NCBI RefSeq assembly: GCF_005747095.1
Contig: NZ_SWLG01000013.1
Span: 47,446-111,445 of the forward strand
Origin: Exobacillus caeni
GTDB lineage: Bacteria > Bacillota > Bacilli > Bacillales > Guptibacillaceae
Direction of reading: 5' to 3'
Length of the DNA stretch: 64,000 bases
Positions within the stretch are counted from its first letter, which is position 1. Every line of letters begins with the position of its first letter. This document shows positions 17,064-25,334 of the stretch, piece after piece. The notes beneath the pieces are model-generated. The model ran no database searches and was not told where the DNA came from. It was given only the letters and a program-made list of their open reading frames with translations. The position numbers and the translations under genes are program-made.

Positions 17064-17104
17064 AGACGCCAACCTGAATGGAAATGTTTTGGCGTCTTTC
17101 TTTT
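17064..17104 (+). terminator. Terminator of ywrD
   Basis: AGACGCCAA (17064-17072) pairs with TTGGCGTCT (17089-17097), followed by TTCTTTTG. Confidence 0.75.
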
Positions 17105-17133
17105 GAATTTCAACAGACAAGGGGTTTTATTTT

Positions 17134-17709
17134 TTGACACATTTTCATTTATTTTTAGCTTTTTTTCGAGTTGGAATGCTCGGGTATGGCGGAGGTCCCT
17201 CATCGATTCCACTTGTTCATAAAGAAGTAGTCGACAAATATCAGTGGATGAATGAAGAAGATTTTACGGATTTGCTCGCACTTGCCAACACGCTGCCAGG
17301 TCCAATCGCAACAAAGATGGCGGGATATATCGGATATAAGGTCGCCGGAATAGTAGGTATGGTAAACGCTGTGCTTGCTACCATCGTGCCGACTATTCTT
17401 CTGATGATCCTGTTGCTTACTTCATTGTCATCTTTTAAAGATCAACCATGGGTCGCTGGTATGACAAAAGCAGTTGTTCCTGTAGTTGGCGTAATGCTCG
17501 GAGTATTAACATGGCAGTTCATAACAAGAGCGCAAAAAGGGCTCGGATGGAAAATTACAGGAATTCTTGTTGCAGCCAGTCTGATCTTGCTTGTTTTCCT
17601 TAATATTCATCCAGGTATCTTAATCGGAGTCCTTCTTCTTTACGCGCTTTTAAAACCAGCAAAGAAACAGTCAAACCAATCGGTTGTTGAAAGGGGGAAT
17701 ATTTCATGA
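17134..17709 (+). CDS. Chromate transporter half, first subunit (YwrB/A-like)
   Basis: Short-chain CHR-family membrane protein of 191 residues, about six helices, starting at TTG (AGGGG 8 bp upstream). The CHR motif is FRVGMLGYGGGPSSIPLV at the N-terminus followed by ALANTLPGPIATKMAGYIGY. Short-chain CHR proteins work as pairs, and the second subunit overlaps by 4 bp. In B. subtilis ywrB/ywrA confer chromate efflux. It may also move other oxyanions. Confidence 0.88.
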   Translation: MTHFHLFLAFFRVGMLGYGGGPSSIPLVHKEVVDKYQWMNEEDFTDLLALANTLPGPIATKMAGYIGYKVAGIVGMVNAVLATIVPTILLMILLLTSLSSFKDQPWVAGMTKAVVPVVGVMLGVLTWQFITRAQKGLGWKITGILVAASLILLVFLNIHPGILIGVLLLYALLKPAKKQSNQSVVERGNIS

Positions 17710-18239
17710 TTTTGTACTGGAATATTTTTCTCGCTTTTTTTATCCCCGGGATTGTAGGATACGGAGGAGGACCAGCATCAATTCCGCTGGTTCAAAATGA
17801 AGTGGTCAACCGCTACGGATGGCTTACGGTAAATGAGTTTAGTGAAGTGCTTGCTCTTGGAAATACACTGCCAGGTCCGATCGCCACTAAGATGGCCGGC
17901 TATATTGGATTCCAGCAGGGTGGAGTTCTTGGCGCAGTAGTAGGAATTTTTGCTACAGTTGCTCCCTCATTAATATTGATGATTGCTTTATTAGGAATAC
18001 TTTATAAATTTAAAAACTCGCCGAGGGTCAAGAATATGACGATGCTTATCAGACCGACGATTGCGATACTTCTTGGGATAATGGCATATCAATTCTTTAA
18101 AACATCTTACTTCGATATCGGGATGGTCCAAACATTGTTTCTAATTGTGATCAGTTTTCTTTTAATGGAAAAATGGAAGATCCATCCCGCCTTTGTAATT
18201 ATAGGCTCCCTTGGGTACGGAGCGATTTTCCTGTCATGA
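17706..18239 (+). CDS. Chromate transporter half, second subunit (YwrA/B-like)
   Basis: The partner CHR subunit, 177 residues. GYGGGPASIPLVQNEVVNRYGWL and ALGNTLPGPIATKMAGYIGF repeat the same motifs as the first subunit, so the pair arose by duplication. The ATG overlaps the TGA of the first gene (ATGA), with AAGGGGG upstream, so translation is coupled. A strong symmetrical terminator follows. Confidence 0.88.
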   Translation: MILYWNIFLAFFIPGIVGYGGGPASIPLVQNEVVNRYGWLTVNEFSEVLALGNTLPGPIATKMAGYIGFQQGGVLGAVVGIFATVAPSLILMIALLGILYKFKNSPRVKNMTMLIRPTIAILLGIMAYQFFKTSYFDIGMVQTLFLIVISFLLMEKWKIHPAFVIIGSLGYGAIFLS

Positions 18240-18240
18240 A

Positions 18241-18270
18241 AAAAAGAATCAGCCTGGCTGATTCTTTTTT
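18241..18270. terminator. Bidirectional terminator
   Basis: AAAAAGAATCAGCC pairs with GGCTGATTCTTTTT around a single T; it has A and T runs on both sides and lies between convergent genes. Confidence 0.85.
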
Positions 18271-18312
18271 CCGTATAGGAAAACGTACCTTTTTAGCAAA
18301 GGATTTTCTTTA

Positions 18313-19602
18313 TTAAATAGCTTTCTCTTTCTCCTCACTAACCGGTAATGAGACGGTTACAGTAGTTCCAACGTTTACCTCGCTTTCGATTTTCAGAGAT
18401 CCTTTATGTTCTTCGATGATCTTGTTGGTAATAGTCATTCCCAGTCCCATACCTTTTTCTTTCAGGGTATAAAAAGGTTCACCGATTCTGGCCAGACGTT
18501 CTTTTGGGATCCCTATGCCATTATCCTTGATCGTGATGCTCACCTCATTATTCTTGATTTCGGTTTGGACGTTTATCTCTCCGCCAGAAGGCATTGCTTC
18601 GATTGCATTTTTAATAATGTTGATAAAAGCTTGCTTAAGCGAGTCTTCATCCCCGAAAATAATTAACTTTTTTCCTTCGAAGTGTGTATCGATTTTAGCT
18701 TTTGTAATCAAAGCTTCATGGTTCAAAAGATTGATTACCTTTTGAAGGTGAGTATTGATCTCAACAAACTTAAAAGATTTGGACTGCGGTTTTGATAGGA
18801 CAAGCAATTCGCTGACAATCTCATTTATACGGTCTAATTCAATTGACATGATATCAAAATGGTCTGGAGAAGGTTTATCCATCTCCTTCATGAATTGCAA
18901 AAAACCTCGTACAGATGTTAGAGGATTTCTAATTTCATGAGCTATTCCTGCAGCAAGTTCTCCTGCTACGGATAGCTTTTCCCTGTTTCTTAGAATAGCT
19001 TCCGTTTGCTTTAACTGTGTTACATCTCTACCGATCGTAACAAGTCCGTTCCTTTCACCGTTACTAAAAAACAGTGGAACTTTTATAACATCAAAGGTTT
19101 TCATCTCACCAGAAGGAATGAGGAAAGATTCTTCACATCTTGTTAGTTTCCGGTTGACCCATGCCTCTTCATCAGAATCAACGCAATGAAGAAAAGCATC
19201 CTTGAAAAATGGGGAAATCTCTGCTAATTCTCGGTCCGATTTATTAACATAGTCGACTCCTTCAAGCTGGTACAGTTGTTTACCGTATTCATTTACTTTG
19301 ATCCATCTGCCGTTTCCGTCCTTAAAACAAACAAAATCGGGCATCGAATTAATAAGCGTGTTCAGCTTTATCTCTTCGCTTTTAGCGACTTTTTCCTGCT
19401 TGTCCTTCTTAAGGATAATATAGATTAACCATGTGGTCACAGCAACGAAAAACCAGCCTTTTAAGGTATCGATGGTTCGGTTTTCTGAAAAATAAAGTTC
19501 TAAATAATAGTCGGTTAAAGTAACCCACACTAAACTGATCACCATGTAACTTAATGCGGGATGTCTTTTAAGAGCTGAAATTAATTTTTTAAACACGGGC
19601 AT
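18313..19602 (-). CDS. PAS-domain sensor histidine kinase
   Basis: A 429-residue membrane histidine kinase. Two helices (about 17-36 and 48-65) flank a very short external loop. A PAS domain occupies about 78-195 (INSMPDFVCFKDGNGRWIKVN). The phospho-acceptor is in AGIAHEIRNPLTSVRGFLQFM (His near 220). The ATP-binding domain has IKNAIEAMPSGGEI (N box), IKDNGIGIP (G1) and EKGMGLGMTI (G2). No response-regulator gene adjoins, so it is an orphan kinase. In spore formers such PAS kinases (KinA-KinE) often feed Spo0F; that role is inference. The ribosome site AAAGGTG precedes the ATG. Confidence 0.88.
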   Translation of the reverse strand: MPVFKKLISALKRHPALSYMVISLVWVTLTDYYLELYFSENRTIDTLKGWFFVAVTTWLIYIILKKDKQEKVAKSEEIKLNTLINSMPDFVCFKDGNGRWIKVNEYGKQLYQLEGVDYVNKSDRELAEISPFFKDAFLHCVDSDEEAWVNRKLTRCEESFLIPSGEMKTFDVIKVPLFFSNGERNGLVTIGRDVTQLKQTEAILRNREKLSVAGELAAGIAHEIRNPLTSVRGFLQFMKEMDKPSPDHFDIMSIELDRINEIVSELLVLSKPQSKSFKFVEINTHLQKVINLLNHEALITKAKIDTHFEGKKLIIFGDEDSLKQAFINIIKNAIEAMPSGGEINVQTEIKNNEVSITIKDNGIGIPKERLARIGEPFYTLKEKGMGLGMTITNKIIEEHKGSLKIESEVNVGTTVTVSLPVSEEKEKAI

Positions 19603-19807
19603 TCACCTTTGCTTTTATAGCTTTTAACCTAAGTATAACGAATGATGGGAAAAGTAGGTATGGTATATGGTACCAGTATAATAGTTTTGAGGGTAATAGT
19701 GTTTATTTTTTTGAAAAGAGGAATGTTTTTATAAAAAATAGGGAAAAGGTCTGTAAGAGAATTCTATGGTATTATTTATCAGAATATTCAGTTATACCTT
19801 TGAATCC

Positions 19808-20308
19808 AGGCTGTTTTCTAACGGAACATTGTTTTTGCACACGAGCGATAAACTGCGACGTAATTGCAGCATTGATTTCCACTGCGGGCAGTTCGCTTTC
19901 CGCGAGTAACACTTCAGCTTCCTCAGCAAAAAACGCTTCCTGGGGAATTTTCAGCTGTTGCTTTTCCCGCAGGACAAGGAAGGCTTCGGTAGCGTTAAAT
20001 CGCACGAAGAAAAGTGAATGCATTTTCGAAGAGTCGACTGCCCTCCACTGCATTCAACTGATGTCTTTGATAGTTAATCCTGAATGAAGACTACAAAGCT
20101 CGATTCCCAGTGAAGGAAATACACGTAGACTCCTGCGGGACAGCGAAGACGTTGAGACCCCACAGTGAGCGTACTTTGTGAGCGAGGAGGCTCAGCGCGA
20201 GCCAGCGGAAAGCGTAGTGTAATTCCGAAGCGACAAGCCTTTTTATTACGTCGCAGTTCCTCTCAAATAAGAAACATATAAAGCAACTAAATATGTGAAA
20301 AGAGCCTA
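19808..20308 (+). repeat. Dispersed element A, copy 2 (without cargo)
   Basis: A 500-bp copy with the clearest ends: AGGCTGTTTTC on the left and GAAAAGAGCCTA on the right, an inverted pair. The arms carry CGCTTTCCGCGAG and GAGCCAGCGGAAAGCG. It lacks the cargo present in copies 1 and 3. With its flanks it fills the gap 19603-20336; nothing else is seen there. Confidence 0.8.
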
Positions 20309-20336
20309 ACTATAAAAATCGGGAGTGTATTAAGGA

Positions 20337-20816
20337 GTGAGGAGAAAAAACAAGATTGTTAACTATGTGACATGGACGGGGATTGTAATAGCGGCATTTC
20401 TGTATGTATTCATACTGAATACAGAGCAAATCAATCCAGCGATCGCTTTAAAAAGCGAGCAGAAAGAATCTGTCGAACAAACAGGAGTAGCAGAACCTGA
20501 AGCTGTAAAATTGACTGCCAAAAGCAAAAATTGGGATGCGTTTTATACAGGGGCAATCGGGCCTGAGAGTAAGCAGTACGAAATAATGTTCGATTATAAA
20601 GGAAAAGAGTTTTCAGATATCGAGGCAGTAAGCTATGAAGGAGCTTTGCCTTATGGAGGGGAATCAAAAGGGGAAGGGCGTTCACTAGAAGGAAGCCGTT
20701 TTCTGATCGCAGGTAAGTGTCAGGGCTGTTTGGTAGACCGAAACTTTGGTGAAGCAAAATTTACAATAGAATGGAATGGCAAAAGAGAAGTCCTGATCTT
20801 TAAAGAGCCGGAATAA
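20337..20816 (+). CDS. Hypothetical membrane-anchored protein
   Basis: Not recognised. The 159-residue protein starts at GTG with a weak AAGGAG site that partly overlaps the start. One N-terminal helix (13-28) anchors an extracytoplasmic domain. A linker rich in Glu, Gln and Lys (35-60) precedes a compact beta-rich part with one CxxC pair (AGKCQGCLVDRN) near 126-129, which could form a disulfide or bind metal. It stands alone between element A copy 2 and a terminator. Confidence 0.6.
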   Translation: MRRKNKIVNYVTWTGIVIAAFLYVFILNTEQINPAIALKSEQKESVEQTGVAEPEAVKLTAKSKNWDAFYTGAIGPESKQYEIMFDYKGKEFSDIEAVSYEGALPYGGESKGEGRSLEGSRFLIAGKCQGCLVDRNFGEAKFTIEWNGKREVLIFKEPE

Positions 20817-20937
20817 GTAGAAAGAAAAAAAGTTTCTATAAAATTTCATTTTAAGGTTTATGCATGTCCTGTAGGGGGTACACCCATAATACCCAAAGAA
20901 TCCCCCCTAAAAATTCTTTTGGTAAACCCCTAAAAAA

Positions 20938-20968
20938 AACTAACCAGCCCGGCTGGTTAGTTTTTTAA
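20938..20968. terminator. Strong intrinsic terminator
   Basis: AACTAACCAGC (20938-20948) pairs perfectly with GCTGGTTAGTT (20952-20962), followed by a T run and preceded by an A run. Confidence 0.85.
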
Positions 20969-21013
20969 TGGCCAATTATCATTTATACTAAACAGAAAGG
21001 GTGGAGGGATTCT

Positions 21014-21910
21014 GTGGAAAAGAGGCGCATAACTGTTATTGGCAGCATAAATATGGACCTTGTTACCAGTACGGAAAGAATTCCTGAGTTAGGGGAAACC
21101 GTTTCTGGAACATCCTTTACAACTAAAGCCGGGGGGAAAGGCGCAAACCAGGCAGTGGCTGCTGCCAATTTAAATGCAGATGTTACGTTTGTCGGTTGTG
21201 TCGGTGACGATGCATTCGGCCATCAACTATTGAAAAATTTACAGGACAAAAGGATAAATACCGATTACATAAAAGTGGTTCCTGAAACGGAGACCGGTAT
21301 TGCCGCGATTACGATTGCAAACAAAGATAACAGCATTATTGTTGTGCCCGGAGCTAACCTTCATGTTACTCCTGAACTTGTAGAAAGGCATGAAAAGGTT
21401 ATCGCTGAAAGCGATATCATACTCCTTCAGCTTGAGATTCCCTTAAGAGCAGTGGAAAGAGCGATAGAGATTGCTAATAACCACGGGGTTAAAGTGATTT
21501 TAAATCCTGCTCCGGTTCAAAAGCTGCAAAAAAAGTTGTATGAAAAGATCGATTATATAACTCCAAACGAGCATGAAAGCATTGTGTTGTTGGATGAGAT
21601 GGACACAGAAAAGGAGTCCCTTACGACAAAGATTGTTATCACAAGAGGAAAACAGGGTGCAAGCATTTTTGAAAAAGGGAAACAGGTTCTGATCGAAGGA
21701 TTTACAACAGAAGTTATCGACACAACAGGTGCTGGAGATGCATTTAACGGGGCGCTGGCCGTTGCGATAAGTGAAGGAAAACCTCTTAAAGAAGCGTGCA
21801 GGTTTGCTAATGCCGTTGCCGCGATTTCCGTGACCAGGTTAGGAGCACAAAGCGGAATGCCAGGTTTAGAAGAAGTGAAGGCGTTTTTAAAAAATGTGAA
21901 TCATATATAG
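21014..21910 (+). CDS. rbsK: Ribokinase (PfkB family)
   Basis: Phosphorylates D-ribose with ATP. The 298-residue protein has both PfkB signatures: GGKGANQAVAAANL near 40 and DTTGAGDAFNGALAVA near 238, with the catalytic Asp in the second. The start NMDLVTSTERIPELGE also matches ribokinase. It starts at GTG with GGAGGG upstream. Unlike B. subtilis rbsK it is not next to ribose transport genes, so it may serve nucleoside salvage. Confidence 0.88.
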   Translation: MEKRRITVIGSINMDLVTSTERIPELGETVSGTSFTTKAGGKGANQAVAAANLNADVTFVGCVGDDAFGHQLLKNLQDKRINTDYIKVVPETETGIAAITIANKDNSIIVVPGANLHVTPELVERHEKVIAESDIILLQLEIPLRAVERAIEIANNHGVKVILNPAPVQKLQKKLYEKIDYITPNEHESIVLLDEMDTEKESLTTKIVITRGKQGASIFEKGKQVLIEGFTTEVIDTTGAGDAFNGALAVAISEGKPLKEACRFANAVAAISVTRLGAQSGMPGLEEVKAFLKNVNHI

Positions 21911-21921
21911 AAGGAACTTAA

Positions 21922-21945
21922 GTTTTGTTACATAGTATCTGGTAT
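21922..21945 (+). promoter_or_regulatory. SigB-like promoter of the RsbR paralogue
   Basis: GTTTTG (21922-21927), 12 bp, then TGGTAT (21940-21945). The SigB consensus is GTTTAA-N12-14-GGGTAT, so this matches 4/6 and 5/6. It lies 31 bp upstream of a GTG start for an RsbR-like protein. Confidence 0.4.
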
Positions 21946-21975
21946 GAAAAAATTTGATAATGGGGGGAAAGGCAA

Positions 21976-23013
21976 GTGGTCGAAAATACGAATGGAAAGC
22001 AAGCAGAAACGAGTGTGAATGGTTCGGAATTTAAATGGGATCTAAACGACGGTTCGTTCCAATTTGAAGGCGCAGATGTCATGTTATTCTGGATCGATTC
22101 AGCGTTTAAAACTTTTTTGGATACGATTGAAGAAGTTGCAGGAGAAGGGCCGGCAGATCTTGTTTTTGAAACAGCAGGCTATCGAACAGGATTGATTGTT
22201 AGTGGGTTTTTTAAAAAAACCATGGATGATATCGATCAAATGCTGGCGGCCCTGCCTAACATCTATGCTTCAGCGGGATGGGGGAGAACTACGATTGAAT
22301 TTTGCCCTGATGAACGTAAAGCTACTGTGACAATACTTAACGGATGGGAAGATAAAGTAAGCAGGGCAAGAGGAAAAGAGAAGCCGGGGACATTCCTTCC
22401 TGGCCATTGGGCAGGTGTCTTTACAGGGCTATTGGATGAGAACATGTGGTATGAAGTCTCTCCTGGCGGGGAGGATAAAGATGGCCAAATTGTTATTGAG
22501 GTAGCACCATCAGAAATCACCCCAACCCAAAATATACAGGAACTTATACAAAGTGAAGAGCGGAAGCAAATTGTGAAGCTGGAACAAATGGTAGAAGACC
22601 GTACTAATGATTTGCAAGCACTTGTCAAGGAAATATCTTCGCCTATCATTCCAATTACCGACCACATAGTCATCATACCTTTGATAGGTCGCTATGATGA
22701 AAATCGGGCACAGGAATTGGTGGATAAAACAATGACTTCCTTGCCAAAATACCGTGCTGACTTTTTAGTGGTGGATTTGACTGGTATATCAGAAACAGAT
22801 GAGTATACCATAACAATGCTGCAAAAAATGATCCAGGCGGTAAAACTTTTAGGTACTCAAACGATTCTGGTCGGCATTTCAGCGGAACTTAGTTTACAGA
22901 TTACAAATTCTAACTTTATGCTTGAAGATGTATCCTATTTTTCTACTTTAAAGCATGGAATGTACTATGCGCTGGCAAAAGAGGGAATGCATGAAGTGAA
23001 ACCTTCCAAATGA
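21976..23013 (+). CDS. RsbR-paralogue with N-terminal sensory domain and STAS domain
   Basis: A 345-residue regulator starting at GTG after GGGGGGAAAGG. The N-terminal region (about 15-190) has a globular domain of the 4-vinyl-reductase-like (V4R) look (FETAGYRTGLIVSGFF, SAGWGRTTIEFCPDE). A helical linker (195-225) leads into EISSPIIPITDHIVIIPLIGRYDENRA and a STAS domain (about 228-335). VVDLTGISETDE contains the conserved phosphorylatable Thr. Such proteins join stressosomes that regulate SigB through RsbT. No rsbS or rsbT neighbours are present. Confidence 0.8.
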   Translation: MVENTNGKQAETSVNGSEFKWDLNDGSFQFEGADVMLFWIDSAFKTFLDTIEEVAGEGPADLVFETAGYRTGLIVSGFFKKTMDDIDQMLAALPNIYASAGWGRTTIEFCPDERKATVTILNGWEDKVSRARGKEKPGTFLPGHWAGVFTGLLDENMWYEVSPGGEDKDGQIVIEVAPSEITPTQNIQELIQSEERKQIVKLEQMVEDRTNDLQALVKEISSPIIPITDHIVIIPLIGRYDENRAQELVDKTMTSLPKYRADFLVVDLTGISETDEYTITMLQKMIQAVKLLGTQTILVGISAELSLQITNSNFMLEDVSYFSTLKHGMYYALAKEGMHEVKPSK

Positions 23014-23026
23014 AGAAACGATAAAA

Positions 23027-23060
23027 GGGGATGGCACTTTGTTTTAGTGTCATCCCCATT
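23027..23060. terminator. Terminator between convergent genes
   Basis: GGGGATGGCACT (23027-23038) pairs with AGTGTCATCCCC (23046-23057) with one G-U pair and a 7-nt loop. Confidence 0.7.
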
Positions 23061-23068
23061 GGTATTTA

Positions 23069-24277
23069 TTAATTAGCATTAACAGCTGCTTTTGTTTCGG
23101 TTGTTTTTCGATTAAGATAAGTTAATGATGCAGCTCCCAGTGTTTTAGCTGCGATCAGCATCGCTTTTTCGTTGATGGAAAACTTTGGATGGTGGTGGGG
23201 GTATACGATTTCCCACTCTGGATCTTTTGCGCCAGTGAAGAAGAAAGTCCCTGGAACATGCTGCAGGTAATAGGCAAAATCTTCGCCGCCCATTTCCGGT
23301 TCGGTTTCCTTAACATTTTCAACTCCCGGAACGTCTTTTGCGACCTCTGCTAGAAACATTGTTTCTTGTTCATGGTTCATAACAGCAGGATAACCCCTAA
23401 TAAAATCGAACGTATAAGAAGCATCCGCTCCAAGGCAGGTTCCTTGTGTTACCCGTTCCATTTCTCTCTCCATTAAATCACGCGTATCTTCACGGAAAGT
23501 CCGGACCGTTCCTGTTAATTTCGCAGTATCAGCGATAACATTGAATGCGTTTTTTGCTTCGAATGCACCGACAGAAAGGACTGCAGAGTGAAGCGGATTG
23601 ACCCTGCGGCTTACTAGCTGCTGCAGGTTTGTCACTAATTGGGAACCGATAACGATCGCATCTTTTGTCAAATGGGGCTGAGCTCCATGGCCGCCCTGTC
23701 CCTGGATTGTAATTCTAAACTCATCCGCAGCCGCCATGAATGCGCCAGAGCGGTAGTGAACTTCACCAGTAGGGAGTGTCGCCCATAGATGTGTTCCGAA
23801 AATTACATCGACTCCATCAAGGCAGCCGTCTTCAATCATTTCGATCGCTCCGCCGGGGGATTGTTCTTCAGCGAATTGATGGATAAAAACGATCGTGCCT
23901 TCCAGGTCTTCTTTCATACTGTTCAACACTTTAGCAAGGACTAACAATGTAGCTGTATGGCCATCATGGCCGCAGGCGTGCATGATTCCATCCACTTTTG
24001 ATTTGTATGGAACATCACGTTCCTCCTGAATCGGCAGCGCATCGAAATCCGCTCTTAATGCGACTGTTTTGCCAGGCTTACCGCCAATCAGCTTCGCTAC
24101 GACTCCACGTCCGCCAACCTCAGTACGCACTTCATGTCCCAGATTACGGTGGTACTCAGCAATATACTTTGGTGTATTAACTTCATGGAATGAAAGCTCC
24201 GGGTTTTCGTGAAGGTGCCTTCTAATATCAACCATTTCATCATACAAGTTTTCTAGTCTTTCAAAAAGTTGTTTCAA
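23069..24277 (-). CDS. M20-family amidohydrolase (aminoacylase/hippurate hydrolase type)
   Basis: Metal-dependent hydrolase that removes acyl groups from N-acyl amino acids or similar amides. About 402 residues from the TTG at 24277; ATGs at 24286 and 24295 are alternatives, but AGGGAG is best spaced for the TTG and the protein then begins MKQLFERLENLYDEM. Metal motifs are HACGHDGHTA, HQFAEEQSPGG, GTHLWA and GGEDFAYY. A dimerisation domain sits between about 190 and 300. It is a single gene. The substrate is unknown. Confidence 0.85.
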   Translation of the reverse strand: MKQLFERLENLYDEMVDIRRHLHENPELSFHEVNTPKYIAEYHRNLGHEVRTEVGGRGVVAKLIGGKPGKTVALRADFDALPIQEERDVPYKSKVDGIMHACGHDGHTATLLVLAKVLNSMKEDLEGTIVFIHQFAEEQSPGGAIEMIEDGCLDGVDVIFGTHLWATLPTGEVHYRSGAFMAAADEFRITIQGQGGHGAQPHLTKDAIVIGSQLVTNLQQLVSRRVNPLHSAVLSVGAFEAKNAFNVIADTAKLTGTVRTFREDTRDLMEREMERVTQGTCLGADASYTFDFIRGYPAVMNHEQETMFLAEVAKDVPGVENVKETEPEMGGEDFAYYLQHVPGTFFFTGAKDPEWEIVYPHHHPKFSINEKAMLIAAKTLGAASLTYLNRKTTETKAAVNAN

Positions 24278-24576
24278 GCTCTTCATCTCCCTCATTAATG
24301 TCTATCTAACTACTTTTTCAAAACCAGTCAAAATCCTTCTAAACATTATAAAGTTTTACATGTCTTTTGTTCAAGGGGAGAATGGAGTGAATTTAGAAAA
24401 GAACGAATTATCGCACATTATTCTGCATCATATGTGTGCGCAATGGACGGAGAGAAGGGTATCTGCATAACCGATAAAGCGGTTTGATGCTAAAAAGCAA
24501 CTTTCAAAGGGAGGTTAACGAAAATTATTGCTGGTTTGTCAAAACAAAACAGGCTCCTCAAAAAAGAGCCTGTGGC
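24278..24576. other. Intergenic region before the M20 gene
   Basis: About 300 bp. It holds the upstream region of the M20 gene on the minus strand and the terminator of the lipoprotein gene at 24545-24572. A 27-codon ORF at about 24387 (+) has a GGAG-like site but no family look. Confidence 0.4.
24545..24572 (-). terminator. Terminator of the lipoprotein gene
   Basis: ACAGGCTC pairs with GAGCCTGT around CTCAAAAAA; on the minus strand the stem is followed by TTTTGTTTTG. Confidence 0.75.
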
Positions 24577-25263
24577 TTAGAACTCAATATTTATTTTCTG
24601 CCCCTTATGCAGGGAGTTTTTTTCTTTCCCGAATACATCACTGGTTGTGATGGTGATGCTGTTTAAATCTTTTATATTGGTTTTATCTAAAACAAATCCC
24701 AGTTCTCCAGTTTTTTCCTCGTTAGGAGAGAGGTCACCGTATAGGCTTTCTAAATAAAAGTCATCTTTAAATCCTTTTTTCTCGCCTTGATTTGTTTCTA
24801 AATAGGAGATAGGAGCGAAATTGATTGCCTTTTCAGATGTGTTTCGGATTGTTACATCGATTTTTACATAGTTAAAATTTTCTTCATTATGTGTAAAACC
24901 GTGAAAATAATCGATCAGATCCGGTGAAGGAGAATAATTCATCACTTTGATATCTTTAACTGTAAGTTCGACCGGGCCGATCAAGTGGGTGTTATCATGT
25001 GCGGAGATAGCTTCTAACGTAACTACACCATCTTCATCTTCAAAGGTCTGGCCGATTTCATTTAATGAACGAGTATCAGGAGCCTGAGGGTTATCCACAT
25101 ATTGGTTGTTTCTCTTGCTTTTTTGATCGGGCTGGTCTTTATTAATTGTTTCGTCTTTCTTCTCGGTATTATTATCAACCGGAGCAGACCCGGAATCATC
25201 CATGTTGTTTGAGCATCCTGCTGTAAAAGAAAATGCTAATAAAATAATTAACAAATACTTCAT
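24577..25263 (-). CDS. Lipoprotein with DUF4352-like domain
   Basis: A 228-residue lipoprotein. The signal peptide ends in the lipobox FTAGC (Cys near 17). A low-complexity, charged linker (about 20-65, rich in Asn, Asp and Lys) follows. The C-terminal domain (about 75-228) looks like the immunoglobulin-like DUF4352 fold: LEAISAHDN, PVELTVKDIKVMNYS, VKIDVTIRNTSEKAINFAP. The SD AAGGAGGG lies 6 bp before the ATG at 25263. It probably sits on the outer face of the membrane; function unknown. It follows the alkaline phosphatase gene in the same direction, with a hairpin between. Confidence 0.75.
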   Translation of the reverse strand: MKYLLIILLAFSFTAGCSNNMDDSGSAPVDNNTEKKDETINKDQPDQKSKRNNQYVDNPQAPDTRSLNEIGQTFEDEDGVVTLEAISAHDNTHLIGPVELTVKDIKVMNYSPSPDLIDYFHGFTHNEENFNYVKIDVTIRNTSEKAINFAPISYLETNQGEKKGFKDDFYLESLYGDLSPNEEKTGELGFVLDKTNIKDLNSITITTSDVFGKEKNSLHKGQKINIEF

Positions 25264-25300
25264 CAAGTACCCTCCTTGATAAGGCTTGTTTCATAAAAGT

Positions 25301-25325
25301 CCCGTTGCCGTTTATCGGCAACGGG
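25301..25325 (-). terminator. Hairpin after the alkaline phosphatase gene
   Basis: CCCGTTGCCG (25301-25310) pairs perfectly with CGGCAACGGG (25316-25325). On the minus strand the tail (ACTTTTATG) has only a short T run, so termination may be partial. Confidence 0.7.
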
Positions 25326-25334
25326 ATGGTACAA

